Origin: Prunus persica
Taxonomy: Eukaryota; Streptophyta; Magnoliopsida; Rosales; Rosaceae
Length of the DNA: 64,000 nt
Direction: 5' to 3'
Assembly (NCBI RefSeq): GCF_000346465.2
Contig: NC_034010.1
Coordinates: forward strand, 9,625,689-9,689,688
Shown: positions 44,575 through 56,813 of the stretch, in pieces
How positions within the stretch are numbered: the first letter of the stretch is position 1
How the letters are laid out: each line of letters begins with the position of its first letter
Made by a program: the position numbers and the translations under genes
The notes under the pieces: model-generated
The model's database searches: none
The model's input: only the letters and a program-made list of their open reading frames with translations
What the model was told of the DNA's origin: nothing

Positions 44575-44900
44575 CCCAAAATAAATTAGCTTGCATGATT
44601 GATGTGCTTGAGTGACTAGAGTGGCTTGATTTGGCATGGTTGTGGTTTGCAAGAGTTTCATTGACTTGTGTGTCTGATATTAGTTTTGTATGCTTGATAT
44701 TGGCTTGCATGCTTGGTTTTGGCATGTATGCTTGATGTTGGCATGTATTCTTGGTATATGGCTTGGATGCTTGGCATTAGCGTGTACGCTTGATTTTGGC
44801 TTGTAAGCTAGGTACTGGCTTGTACGCTTGACTTTGGCTTGTATGCTTGGATGCTTGGATGTTTGGTATTGGCATGTAAACTTGATATTGGCTAAGGTGG
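44575..44900. repeat. Degenerate 20-bp tandem repeat
   Basis: About fifteen variants of TTGGCTTGTATGCTTGATTT follow each other, with substitutions and small length changes. Open minus-strand frames here (for example ANIKHTCQ repeats) come from the repeat and are not genes. Confidence 0.8.
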
Positions 44901-44964
44901 CATGGTTTAATATAGCTTTTGGGATATTTAGCATGGTGGATGTCATTTGATAGTAGCTAGACAT

Positions 44965-45719
44965 GCTAGTAGATGATGGAGATCCAATCTTGGAGTTGCA
45001 AATGCAATGAGCTTATTGGGTTTTCGTAAGGATGGATTGAGCTTTGATTCACCATTGTATTTGAGTTTACAGCACCAACCCCAGAACACTTGAAATTAGC
45101 GGACAAAACCTCAGTGGAGGTGATGACGCGCGACATGATGGTAGATACTGGAAGAATGTTTGAAATAGGGCATTGGTCTATTGAGCAGATGGCTAAGAAA
45201 AGAAAACAGAGGAGAAAACACTCTTATCTTTGGTATATTGCATTGACGTGACTTAATGCTTGTATGGAGGAGACGCTGCAAGAGTAATGGCCTAGTCCCC
45301 AGTGAAGTTGCCATTAATGTTGGGGTCTTTTTCCATCGGAAGACTTGTCCGAGCTTGTTGATTCTTGGACTGTCATAGAGTGGTGAATGAAGCCTTCGTT
45401 GCCTTTTTTTTTTTTTTTTTCTGAGGGACAATAATTTGTTACAACAAAACCGTATAGTGCTACCACAATGACATCAGAATACTGTTTGATGACAAAGTTA
45501 AATTCCTCTAAACAAAAAAATGTGTACAATTTGAAGGGATCACAAATTCCATTTACAGAGTTGGCCTTGCCATAAGTGATTGTTTAGCATAAACTGGATT
45601 TGTGCTGGGATTAAATGATGCAGCCTGATGGGCTGTTCTAGAATTGTTAAGACATGTCATTATCTCTCCTCCCAATCAAAATACTCCATCTCTTGCATTT
45701 GCCGAGAACTTTGAGAACA
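44965..45719 (-). other. Possible 3' part of an interrupted host gene (left of gypsy)
   Basis: Near 45550-45660 the minus strand reads TCLNNSRTAHQAASFNPSTN then VYAKQSLMARPTL before a stop, which looks like a protein C-terminus. Its continuation across the gypsy insertion, at 57601-57710, includes NELEKRSSSKEIGQ in a different frame. The family is not recognised. Stops and frameshifts between them suggest a pseudogene, or exons with introns that I cannot place. A poly-T run lies at 45406-45420. Confidence 0.3.
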
Positions 45720-45724
45720 AGCTT

Positions 45725-46216
45725 TGTTTACACCATAATCAACCGAGCATACCTAGCATCAAAGCGACTAGCACCAAGGCAGCCACGCCTTCTTCCTTGC
45801 CGAAGGAAGACACACTTTCAAGGTGCCACCTGCAGAAGCTCCCAATTGCCAAACCTAATCCCTAGGACACATGTCGCCACCACGGCGACTTGCACAAAGT
45901 CCCACATTGAAACTTTGTGCAAACCTCCCACTTTCACATCCCTATAAATAAGGAACAGTACCCAAGTAAAAAGGGTAACTACTTTCTCACCTTTACTATT
46001 ACTCTGCCAAAGTTACCACTTATTGCTGACTTAAGCATCGGAGAGCCTTCAGCCGGCACCACACCGGTGTCCGAAGCTTAACGATTGCTTCTCCCATTTT
46101 GTCTTCTGCAGGTTCCCTACTTATCAAAGACCTTAGCCTTCTTCCCTGCTAAAGACTCCACACACCTCATCACTAAGTTGGACTCCATATTGGCCGGGCC
46201 ATTTTGAGTATCAACA
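45725..46216 (+). repeat. 5' LTR of gypsy element
   Basis: Pairs with 57100-57595. The two are very similar, with a small difference block around GGTGCCACCTGCAG. Likely core promoter CCCTATAAATAAGG near 45939. Carries the CATCGGAGAGCCTTC block near 46036. Confidence 0.94.
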
Positions 46217-46217
46217 G

Positions 46218-46236
46218 TTTGGCGCCGTCTGTGGGA
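46218..46236 (+). other. Gypsy primer-binding site
   Basis: TTTGGCGCCGTCTGTGGG directly after the LTR. This form is common in Tat-type plant gypsy elements. I do not assign the tRNA. Confidence 0.75.
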
Positions 46237-46645
46237 AACAACACTTGAATCCCCTCTTTCTCTATCAACCCAGCTGGCTCCTTCACCTATCAGGCCCCGT
46301 CGCCTCTTCTTCACCCCACACTCTGCTATGCCGACCGAGAATAGCCATGATACCCAGCACCATACCCCCTGCGATGGTACTTCCCGAAGGAAACCTTCGG
46401 CAGATGCCAATCCCCAGGCAGAAGTGGAGCTCCTCCACGACAGTGTTACTAAAATGTAAGAGAAATACGAGCATCTTCATTGCAGGAATGTTGAGCTGGA
46501 GCATGATTATCGTGTCCTAAAGTGAAACTGAGAGAGGACACACAGCCAGGATGCCCAACAAGACCTCGCCCAGAATATTGGGCATACCTAGCCGAACCAG
46601 CCAGTACATTCCAGCCACAGTGCCCCGACCCAATCGAGGCTCCGC

Positions 46646-47722
46646 ATGGGTAAAGGCCACCTTCATCCGGAGCTAACCCAGTCGCAACTCCTTTGCATTC
46701 CCCCGCCAAAGGACCAGCCTCATGAACCAGTCAGGATCTACAGATATTGCAGGGACCACATCTCGGACCGTCAACCGGAACCGATCCTCATTCCTGTTAA
46801 CCTCGAAGACCCACAAGTGACATACCTGGGCCCCCCACCAGAGCCCACCCACTTACCCGACGAGGAGGGTGTAAGGGACTCGGATAGCTGGGAATTTTAT
46901 AATTCAGAAGCCTGGCCACCTTACCACACCAAGGCTTTGGAAGAATGAGAACCTTCCCCAGCCCCTGTCTACCCACCTCGCAGGCCTTCAGCACCCGAGA
47001 CTCTCCCTCATGCCGACCCGGTCATGAGGCTTCTCTTTGAGAAGGTTCGGCGTCTGGAGAGCGAACAACATCGCAACCATCAACCTCTCTAGGCAAAACC
47101 ACGACCTGGGCCCTTTACTGAATGTATCCTCAACTACCACCAAGAGAAGGATATCCAGCCGCTCCGTATCGCCTTCTACACTGACACGGAGGACCCTCTC
47201 ACCCATATCCACTCCTTCTAGTCTGCCCTTGGGTGTAAAGGCCTCATTGACGACGGCATGTGCCTCCTCTTACCTTCCACCCTCAGCGGCGCAGCCCTAA
47301 ACTGGTTTTATAGGCTCCACCCCCGCACCATCAACTCATTCGACAGTCTCAAGCAGACCTCCCTGGACCATTTTATGATCCAGACTGATAGCCTATACTC
47401 CGCCAATGACTTGTATATGCTTCGGCAGGGTGAGGACGAACCCCTTTGGGAGTATGCAGCCCAGTTCAGTCACGAATACTCTCGCTGCCCAGAGACTAAC
47501 GATCGCGCTACCTTCGGGGCTTTCAAGAGTGGCCTCCGCAAGTCCAAATTTTGCTACCTAGTCCATAGCAAAAGTTGGAACACATATGCAGAGCTAATGA
47601 AACAGGCAGCGGTTCACGCCAAGGCTGAATACTTCAATTCCAAGCGTGGCCCAGCCAACCTGGTGCATAACACTTTCGTTGATCCTCCACCTACTTCAGT
47701 ACCTGCCCCAACCCCACCTTAG
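46646..47722 (+). pseudogene. Gypsy gag
   Basis: Frames shift between 46646-46948 (acidic N-terminal part) and the conserved Retrotrans_gag region. The latter has PGPFTECILNYHQEKDIQPL near 47110 and continues as CLLLPSTLSGAALNWFYRLH, HFMIQTDSLYSANDLYMLRQ and EYSRCPETNDRATFGAFKSG up to 47722. A TAG at about 47091 and another at about 47219 interrupt the upstream part. The gag forms the particle in active relatives. Confidence 0.85.
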
Positions 47723-48001
47723 CATTCTACCCCCGCCCCAAGTACCCAGGGTATCCCACACCCAAAAAGGAAGAATAGCTACCAACATCCCTTTAGCAAT
47801 AACAAACGTGGCAGACATGGCAACCCCCACCAATCTAGTGGAAGCAACCCTCCCAAGACAAGTGATCGGGCCCCACTTCCCTTCATACCCAGCCTCAGGT
47901 TCGAGGTCTTCACCACCCTTAACACCACCTATGAGAACGTACTGGTGCGTGAAGCCCCTATCATCCCCAAGCCACCCCCCTAGAGACCATCCGGCAAGCC
48001 T

Positions 48002-48694
48002 ATGCCAAACATGGGCGTCTTCTGCCGCTTTCATCAGTTGAGCGGCCATGACACCGAATCTTGTGTTGCCTTGCGCAACATCATTGAAGGGCTCATCCGT
48101 GAGGGGAAGCTGGACAACTATGTGCACAACCTACCACCCCTACCTAACCCACACCAACGGCAGATCAACATGATCTCCACCATCAATGGTGGTCCTACCT
48201 TGGCTGGCACCTCCAACAACTCCATCAAACATTATGTCCGCTCCACCTATGCGCACCAGATCTTCAGCACCGAGCAGGAAAGCTTGCAGAAGACCCAAAA
48301 ATCGGGCTGGGGCCTCATTACCTTCTGCGAGGAGGAGGAGCGTGGTGTTATCCTCCTCCATGATGACCCACTCATTATCCGTGCAGACATTTCTAACTTC
48401 GACGTTGGGCGTATCTTGGTGGACACTGGCAGCTCGGTCAGTGTGATGTTTGCTGACGCTTTCAATGAGCTCCAGGTCCCATCTCACTTACTCGATCGAA
48501 ACATCACACCCCTTGTGAGCTTCTCTGGTGATGTTGTCCAGCCCAATGGAAGCATTCATCTCCCTATATCTATTGGAGCCGCACCCCAGCGGGCAACGAT
48601 CACTACCCCCTTCCTCATTGTTCACTGTCCCACAGCTTACAACATCATCCTTGGGCGCCCTGCCTTGGCCCAGATGAGGGTTCCCTACGCCTAA
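48002..48694 (+). pseudogene. Gypsy nucleocapsid-like linker and aspartic protease
   Basis: Starts with a CRFHQLSGHDTESC zinc-knuckle-like Cys/His pattern. The protease motif GRILVDTGSSVSVMFADAF follows, with its catalytic DTG intact, and the second conserved strand TAYNIILGRPALAQMR. The frame ends in TAA at 48692-48694, at a point where active relatives read on into the reverse transcriptase. Confidence 0.9.
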
Positions 48695-48881
48695 TGGCAC
48701 AGGTATAGTGCGCGGCGACTAACTTGGCGCCTAAAGCTGCTACACCTCAGCAGTCAAATCCACCAATCGCCAACATAGGAGTGAGACCCTCGCAGTAACC
48801 AAGGCTCCAGCCCCTCCTCAGGCTAGCACTGAACGACCTGAGGACCCCAGGGAGGAGTCTATCACACAGCAGGCCGAACCT

Positions 48882-50340
48882 ATGAAAGACCTGGAGCTGG
48901 TTGCTCTTCATGACGACATCCCGGATCGGCAGGTCCGGATCGGCACCTTCCTCTCACAAGAGCTTCGCTCTGACCTCATTGCCTTCCTCCGCCTCAATTC
49001 TGAAGTCTTCGCATGGTCCTACAATGACATGCCTGGCATATCACCAAACATCATATCCCATAGGCTCAGCGTTAATCCTGCCATCTGACCCGTTTGACAG
49101 AAGCGTCGCGCTTATGACCCCGAGCGCTATGAGGCCATGAGGGCCGAGGTGGATAGACTAAGTAGTATCGAATTCATCAGGGAGGTTGACTATCCCACAT
49201 GGTTGGCTAATGTGGTGATGGTCCGCAAAACAAGAAAGGGCTGGCGCATGTGTGTAGATTACACCAACCTTAATCAGGCCTATCCGAAGGATAGCTTTCC
49301 CCTACCCCCGCATTGACCAGTTGGTCCCCGCCACAGCTGGCCACGCCCTCCTTAGCTTCATGGATGCTTACTCAGGGTACAACCAAATCTTCATGCACCC
49401 CGAGGACCAAGCCCACACCTCCTTCATTACGGATCGTGGCCTCTGCTGCTATAAGGTGATGCCCTTCAGCCTCAAGAACACCGGGGCTACTTATCAATAT
49501 TTGGTGAACAGCCTATTTGCCCTACTGATAGGCAACACCATAGAGGTATACGTTGATGACATGCTAGTCAAGAGTCGCACAGCTGACCAGCACATCCCTA
49601 ACCTGTTTGCCATGTTCACCATCTTGAAGCAGTATAGAATGAGGCTCAACCCCACAAAATGTGCATTCGGGGTGGCTTCAGGCAAATTCCTTGGCTTCAT
49701 GATCAGCCAGAGGGGTATTGAGGCCAATCCAGAAAAGATCCATGCCATCTTAGACATGACGATACCTCAGACGGTCAAGGACATTTAGAGCCTTACAGGA
49801 CGTGTCACAGCCTTGACCAGATTTATCTATAAGGCCACTGACCGCTGCGCCCCATTCTTCAAGGCACTTAAGGGTAGCAAGCGAAATATTACATAGACTG
49901 CCGAGTGTGACAAGGCTTTCAGCGAGCTCAAGGAGTATATGGGCCGGTCCCATTTATTGTCAACCCCTGGGCCCGGAGACATCCTCATTATTTATCTCTC
50001 TGTCTCAGTTACGGCGGTTAGCTGTGTGCTCATCCGACCAAGGGATAACTCGCAGCACCCAATGCATTATGTTAGTAAAGCATTTCAGGACGCCGAGGTC
50101 CAGTACCCAGACATTAAGAAATTGGCGTTCGCTTTGGTAGTCTCGGCTAGACGCCTCAGACCATACTTCCAAGCTCACACCATCCATGTCTTAACCAACC
50201 AACCGCTCCGACAAGTGTTGCAAAAACCAGAAACTTCTGGGAGGTTGGTTAAGTGGGCCATTGAACTTGGTGAATTTGATATCCACTACAAACCCCACCC
50301 AGTTACAAAGGGCCAGGCCGTCGCTGACTTCTTATCAGAA
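48882..50340 (+). pseudogene. Gypsy reverse transcriptase and first RNase H
   Basis: Conserved blocks are DVPGISP-like MPGISPNIISHRL, then KRRAYDPERYEAMRAEVDRL, FIREVDYPTWLANVVMVRK, WRMCVDYTNLNQAYPKDSFP, and the catalytic EVYVDDMLVKS near 49545. The thumb/connection follows (KCAFGVASGKFLGFMIS). RNase H follows from about 49970 (AVSCVLIRPRD, HYVSKAF, QYPDIKKLAFALV, LTNQPLRQVL, KGQAVADFL). Stops occur at about 49086, 49098, 49786 and 49893, and a frameshift at about 49312. The enzyme is therefore defective. Confidence 0.92.
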
Positions 50341-50439
50341 TTCAAGGAACCCCAAGCCTCGGCAGCTACCCAGCTCATAACCGAACCCAATCTCCCTTCG
50401 AGCCAAGACCACGCCGCCAGCAAAGACACTTTAGACATG

Positions 50440-50985
50440 ACCCAGCCCCTATGGACTTTATTTGTGGATGGCTCTTCCAATGCCCAAGGGTGTGGGGCCG
50501 ACCTGGTTCTCATATCCCCAAACAAGGTTGCTCTTGAATACGCCCTCCGCTTCAAATTCCACGCCTCCAACAATGAGGCCGAATACGAAGCACTCTTAGC
50601 TGGCCTTCGACTAGCCAAGGAGATGTACGCCAAACAAATTTAGATATTCAGCGACTCACAGCTCGTTGTTCATCAAGTCAACCAGGACTTCACGGCCAAG
50701 GATGCCTCTATTACAGCTTACCTCCAGCATACTCGATACTTGCTTGCAACCTTCGACGCTCATCTTATAAGCCAGGTGCCACGCTCTGAGAATAGCCATG
50801 TTGATGCATTGGCCAGGTTAGCATCAGCCTTGGAGCAGGGCATAGGCAGCACACAAGCCCCACTCATCTATGCCATTGATCACAGCCCTACATGGATGGA
50901 CCCCATCCTTCAATTTTTGCAGAACCAAATACTACCGGCTAATTCTGCTGAGGAACGATGCATTCGCTTTCGTTATGCCTGATAC
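50440..50985 (+). pseudogene. Gypsy second (archaeal-type-like) RNase H
   Basis: A second RNase H fold follows: TLFVDGSSNAQGCGADLVLI (first Asp), NNEAEYEALLAGLRLAKEM (Glu) and, after a TAG at about 50641, IFSDSQLVVHQVN (Asp) and NSHVDALARLASALEQG (last Asp). All four acidic positions appear to be present. Dual RNase H is known in Tat elements. Confidence 0.88.
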
Positions 50986-50989
50986 TTGA

Positions 50990-52000
50990 TCATTAACGGC
51001 TCCCTATACAAGCAGGGGTTTCAGCCTTCCCTACCTCCGATGTCTGACTCTAGAGGAAGGTCATTATATCCTTTAGGAAATTCATGAAGGCATCTACGGC
51101 AACCACTCGGGCGCACGCTCACTGGCTTATAAAGCAATTCACCAAGGATACTTCTGGCCCTCACTCCACACTGATGCCCAGGCTTCACCTAGAAATGAAA
51201 CATGTGTCAGAGATTTGCCAACATTCCACAACTCCCAGCTGAACCATTAACAGCCATCGTCGGTCCTTGGCCATTTGCCCAATGGGGACTGGACCTCATT
51301 GGACCGATGCCTGAGGGCAAGGGCCAAGTTAAGTATGCAGTTGTAGCGTATGACTACTTCACCAAATGGGCTGAGGCCGAAGCCTTAGCCACCATCACTG
51401 CAGCCCGCATTGAAACCTTTGTGTGGAAAAATATCGTATGTCGGTTCGGCATCCCCAACACCATCGTCACAGACAATGGCCGGCAATTTGACAATACAAA
51501 ATTCAAACAATTTTGTTCTAACCTCAAGATCCGTCTTTGCTTCGCCTCCCCAGCCCATCCTCAGTCCAATGGTCAGGTTGAAGCCGTGAACAAAATTATC
51601 AAGAAAACCCTAAAGACCAAGCTTGACAAAGCCAAGGGTTGCTGGCTAGAGCTACTCCCAGAAGTTCTCTGGTCCTACCGCACCACCTTCAAAACCTCCA
51701 CAGGAGAAACGCCGTTCTCTCTTTCATTTGGTACTGAAGCTGTGCCACCAGTGGAGATTGGCCAGCCCACATACCGAACCTCCACTTATGATGCCGAAGC
51801 CAATGATGAGCAGTTAGCCCTGAACCTCGACTTCATTGACGAGCTCCGTAACCAATCCAGCATGCGCAATGTCGCGTACAAAAAGCGCATCGCCAAATAC
51901 TACTACTCCCAAGTCAAGCCCCGTGCTTTCAAAATTAGGGACTGGGTCATGCGCAAGGTTTCTTTGGCCACCAAGAATCCTACTGAAGTCAAGCCCCGTG
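50990..52000 (+). pseudogene. Gypsy integrase
   Basis: After a broken zinc-binding region the core is open from 51202: WGLDLIGPMPEGKGQVKYAV (first Asp), NTIVTDNGRQFDNTKF (second Asp), HPQSNGQVEAVNKIIKKTLK (Glu), WSYRTTFKTSTGETPFSL, and the C-terminal part up to VMRKVSLATKNPTE. At about 51986 the sense coding similarity ends abruptly inside a repeated 17-bp word. The open frame that continues is the reverse of the antisense ORF. Confidence 0.92.
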
Positions 52001-53958
52001 CTAGAGCCGCATTCTGCAGCAACAAGGTGTTCTTCTCTCAGATGGCCTCCTGCGCCTCCGCCATCTTGCTCTTGGCCATCTCATCACGCCTCTTCAGCCT
52101 CTAAATCTCTTTATTTGCCTTAGCCATGCTGACATACATCTGGCCAAAAGGCCTGCAACACAAAGCATAATCAGTCAGACCAAACAAGAATGATACGAAC
52201 AAATTCACAAACAGATGTATGTCACGACTTACATAGGCAGAAGTGAGGATCATCTTCTGGGCCCGATCTATATAGGAAGGGGCCGGGGTCCTCGCTAGAG
52301 CCTCGGGTCACTTTTCACGCCTTCCAGGAAGACGTTCACCAGGGGCACCTCCTACCGGTGCATGGCTAAGTTCACCTCCTTCTTCTGCTGACGTAGCTTC
52401 CCGAAGTCTACCTTCTCCACCCCTTTAGCAAAAATGTCCTCCATGCCAAAGGGGAGCTTCGGCGGTGCCTGCAGATCAAAAGGAGGAAGTCTCGGCCCCG
52501 CCCTCATCACATGCTGATGAGCTTCCTCCAAGGCCTTCTTCTTTTCCCAGCACGTCAACAACCCGGCCCTCATCATCATCTCTGGGATGCTTCCCAGTCC
52601 CCTTATCTGCCTTCTTGGCCTGAGACTCCCTTAGTCGCTTCTGCATCTCGGCATCATCAATATCCACTACCACCTTCGTGCTCCCCTTTATAATACCCGC
52701 CACTGCACATCAAAAACAAAAAACAATACAACCACGTTAGTCGCAACCATAAAGGAATCAGAAGACAAACAACAAAAGTGACCCAGGTACTTAGGTCCTT
52801 GCAGAAGTCCAGACTCCAACAGATTCTTCTGGGTGACTAGGTTCCCGCACTCACGCTCGGTCTCTGACAACTGTGACCTCACCCTTTCAACCTCGTCTTC
52901 CTGCTCCTTGGAGATAGGCCCCCACTTTACCGAACCTGCACCGAAGGTTAGATACTACTTAGCCATTTACACTTGCACAGGCAAAAATAGAGAACCAAGA
53001 ATGAGAGCAGGAAAAAACACAATCAAACATCAAACAGTCTTAAGGGATGGGGCCAAGGACCTATAGACTGGAAGTATGTAGGAATGTGTTGGGTAACGAT
53101 CTTCCCTGGCGGACACTTCCATTCACCATAAACCATGCACCACCTGTTCCTCCAGGACTTTTGCGTAGATGGCTTGTGACTAATAAAGTAACCCATCTCC
53201 TTCGCCTTTCGACAATTGGCTTGTACCAGCCAAAACTTCCCTGTTGTTTTGAAACCGAGTACAAGTACATGAACTGCACAAATGTTGGCTCTCCTAATCT
53301 AGCCAGTCACCAAGCGATATAAACTCCATGAAGAAGAATCCAAAAGTTGGGATTATACTACCCCGACACATATCCCAACTTCGCCAACATCATCTGCACC
53401 CATGGATGAAATGGTAGTCTGAAGCCATGCCGATACATATCCGTAAAAATCATCACAGAGCCATCCGAAGGATATCTAACCACATCAGCTGCAGTGGGTA
53501 ACCTCAAGCCCACATAGGGTGGAACACAATAGTCTGTCCAAAGCTGGGCCAACTTTGCTTCTGTAAGTGTGTTCCACCTCGCCAAAGGGACACCAACCCG
53601 AATGTCCACCCCCTCTGAAACTGAAGCCACGGCTATACCGACGGACCCCGATGGTGATGCCTGGTTGCTCGAACCCACCTCTAGCGTATAAGGAAAGCTC
53701 GAACCCAGTTCGCTATAGCCTCTAACTCTATATAATTCCTCTGCATCTCCCTATATGCAGCTGACCCGGAGTCTACTGATGGCTCAACCCTCTCACCTTC
53801 AGGCACTACCATCCTACTTTCTATAATACCTTTAACTACACCCTCTGTCTCTGAACTCTCCTCTTCAGAACAAATATATTGGCTGGGCTCTTCACTCTTA
53901 GTATCATCCCCACCAAAGGCAGGGGGTTATGACTTTCTTTATCAGAACTTTCAGACAT
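51995..53958 (-). pseudogene. Antisense ORF of the gypsy element (PF04195-like 'putative gypsy type transposon')
   Basis: On the minus strand a gene begins with MSESSDKESHNPLPLVG at 53958. A conserved region at 53560-53170 reads DMYRHGFRLPFHPWVQMMLA, then YN-NFWILLHGVYI-W, QFMYLYSVSKQQGSFGW and SWRNRW. Downstream are charged, coiled-coil-like segments (DDAEMQKRLRESQAKKA near 52630) and a final RRDEMAKSKMAEAQEAI near 52090-52040. The pattern matches the plant domain named Transposase_28. Stops and shifts disable it. Introns are possible between segments. Antisense ORFs of this kind are reported in some Tat elements, with unknown role. Confidence 0.7.
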
Positions 53959-53959
53959 C

Positions 53960-54510
53960 TACAATATGCAAAAACAAGAAAAAGGAACTAATGCACATGC
54001 AAGGAGGATCGAAACACAACACCACAAAAATTTGGCAAACCTACATGTTCTTTGGTGTACAAGCAAGCATTCAACATGTTTATACCAATGCTCAAAGAGT
54101 TCATCAGGTTCATGCTTATATTCAAGGTGTTCTTCCTAGCCTTCAACATGTTCATGCAAAGAAAGACATTTCAATTCAAAAAGTTCAAGGAAAATGGGAA
54201 CCCTGTTTGCACCACCATGAAAGAATTGCCGAAAATCACCTCGGCCACAAGCACCACCACCAACTCTCGCCGGAAATCTCCTTTTCTCCTTCTCACTTCT
54301 AGCAATTTTTTCTCCACAACTCAAGTGTGGTGCCTTCGCCACCCCAAGTTCCTATTTATAACGAACCAAAGGTACCCACGCTTCGGTTCACGAGAAAACC
54401 CTAGCACCCTTACACTTCCCTCTCAAATTTCTTGTACCTACACACAATTTACAATTCAAAATTCAAAATCCAAAAAAAAAGAAAAAGAAAACGGAGGAGA
54501 GATTTCTAAT
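53960..54510. other. Gypsy 3' region between antisense ORF and hairpin array
   Basis: Contains repeated CATGTTCA words (about 54060-54160). In the antisense direction it could be the promoter and leader of the antisense gene. No sense gene. Confidence 0.4.
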
Positions 54511-54513
54511 GTG

Positions 54514-56813
54514 CCTTGCCGAACGGCAAGACCCGTGAAGAAGTCGGAAGGGGATCATAATCCACCCTTGTCCAAAATATAGCCAAGCCCGACCCGTGGC
54601 CTAGCTCTCATGGCCCAGTCCACATTCTACAGCACACTAGGCTTGCCGAACGGCAGTCACCATGGACAAACAATAAATGGGACTCACAGAATATTCAACC
54701 TTACCCAAGCCCAAGGCGACCAACTCCACCTCCTTGCCAGAGGCTTAGTTCACGAAAAGCCCACAAGAAAAAATCACACCCTTGCCAAATGGCAAGGGTC
54801 GTGTGAAAGGAAAAGGAAGGCACACGAGATGCCCAAGCCAACCGAATGACCCAGCTCCAGGACCACAAAGCTACGAAGTGAGCCCAAGCAGACAAGGTGC
54901 TAAAACCTCCTTTCAAGAAAACAAACTAGCTCCTAATCCCTCCCTCGCCAGGACCCTGCTGCAAAATAAAATATCCAACATCTATCAAAATTGGGTTCGA
55001 GTGGCATGGAAAAGATACCAAGAGGCCCCATAAAAGTCCAAATCAGCCCTTGCCGAACGGCAAGGGTTTAGCAAACACTAATATGGGCAACTCTTGAGCT
55101 CTAAAGTTCGTACCAAATCAAATAGGCCACAACACCAAGAACCTAGCTCCCACTCCTCATAAGAATCAAAGACCCAGGACCTTGTCAAACGATGTCAACC
55201 CCAATTTTACTAAGAGCCCAGGCTCTAACACTACCAAAGTGAGGGGCTAAGCTTCACCAATAACTAACAAAGCCCCCAGACCACCTGTCGAATGACTATC
55301 TGACAACACAAAAAATATATGAACATTTCCAAATACACAAGCTGGCCTTGCCGAATGGCAAGGCCCACAAAATTTTTCTGGGGGCACGAACATACCTGCT
55401 GCAAACGGAGAACCGCCTCAAGACCCCTCTGATGCACTCCTTGCCGAACCACTAAGGATCTAGACCCTCACGGTCCTCTCAAAAAATCTTCACCTCGCCA
55501 CAACAAGCATTGACAAACTAAAAGGCTCACCAAAACTGCGGCCCCAAGTTCTCCTAGCCAGAGGCCCAGCTCCCAGCTCCACCTCCGGGTCCTTTCTTTC
55601 CTTACCGAGAACCAAGACCACACCCGCCAAACCCTGCAAAAAAAAACTCATGGTCTCAGCCTATTTGCTGAAAGTCTATGCATCAGCATTCTGAGTAAAC
55701 CAGCCTGCCTTGCCGAACGGCAAGGCCCATGAAAAGAAATTTGGAAGCCCACAAAAATCTACCTTCCAATCAGGTTGTTGCCAAGGGTCCCAGCACCGTT
55801 CAGATCGTTGCCTCTCGAAATCAAAGGACAAAAGGACCAGCACCGCTGAAACAACACAAACTTCCTAGCCCACCCTTGCCGAACGGCAAGGGTTGATCAG
55901 AGAAAAATGGCTTCGCAAAACACTCGTCTCAACAAGGCCCGACTACAAGGTGACCCAGCTACGCTTGCCCAGGCAAAAAACATAGCCCCAAGATCTCACC
56001 TTGAACAAATCTCGGGCCTACAAAAATGTTCGAGCCACCCTTGCCATTTGGCAGGGGTTGAACAGAACCAAGTGAAGGACCCAATTCTCCCCTCCTTCGA
56101 ACCGTCTTGATCCCCTCCCTCTCCTTGCCGAAGACAGATTTTCGCCAGCTCCCTTTTTGCCAAACAACAATGCTATGTAGTTTACACGGGGGGCCTCCAA
56201 CTGCCGTAACTTTCTTCCAAAAGACTTACTGAAACGCAGGTTCTATAAGAAAAAAACCCTAGCATTTATCTTCCATTTTCGAACCCTTCCCAAAGGCCTA
56301 GCTATGGCATAAATACTTGCCAAGGCCCAGCTCCAGTAGCCAGCTCCAAGTACTTTCCAACTTACCCTCGCAGCCCAACCCCTATGCTATTACTCAAGCC
56401 CAACTATCGCTCAGCCAAACCCATACCCTAAGGCTCCCCCATGTAGACTCCATTCTCTCGGGAGTCAAGCCAAGGCACCAACCGGGCCTGCTTGCAGAAC
56501 GGCTAGCTCCGGGCCAAAACAAATAGAGGCCCCAAGTTCTAAAAAAAAAAAAAAGAGGCTGGGACCTTGCCGAATGGCAAGGGCCATGAAAGTTGAAAAG
56601 GGCCCCGAAATTTTTTAAATGACCCAGCCTGCCGAAGGTCTAGCTTCCTAGCTTCCAAAAAAAAAAAAAAGAGGCTGGGACCTTGCCGAACGGCAAGGGC
56701 CATGAAAGTTAAAAAGGGACCCCAAATTTTTTAAAAGACCCAGCATGCCGAAGGTCTAGCTTCCCAGCTTCCAAAAAAAAAAAAAAAAGGGCTCACCTTG
56801 CCGAACGGCAAAG
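54514..56813. repeat. Array of CCTTGCCGAACGGCAAGG hairpins
   Basis: Copies, exact or with one to four changes, lie at about 54514, 54641, 54780, 55048, 55346, 55708, 55874, 56038, 56565, 56681 and 56796. Each has two 8-bp arms (CCTTGCCG and CGGCAAGG) around AA. Some changes keep pairing or symmetry. Flanking words such as GCCCATGAAA recur. No protein frame is conserved across them. The LTRs contain a related TTCCTTGCCGAAGGAAG. Confidence 0.88.

Noticed and set aside
44534..44964. Minus-strand ORFs rich in HANIKHTCQ
   Set aside because: They are translations of the degenerate 20-bp tandem repeat.
47696..48127. Long minus-strand ORFs in the gypsy gag/protease region
   Set aside because: They mirror the GC-rich sense coding frame and contain no recognisable domain.
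54514..56813. The CCTTGCCGAACGGCAAGG copies as a CRISPR or as transcription terminators
   Set aside because: Gaps between copies range from about 85 bp to more than 500 bp, the host is a plant, and the copies lie within a retrotransposon.
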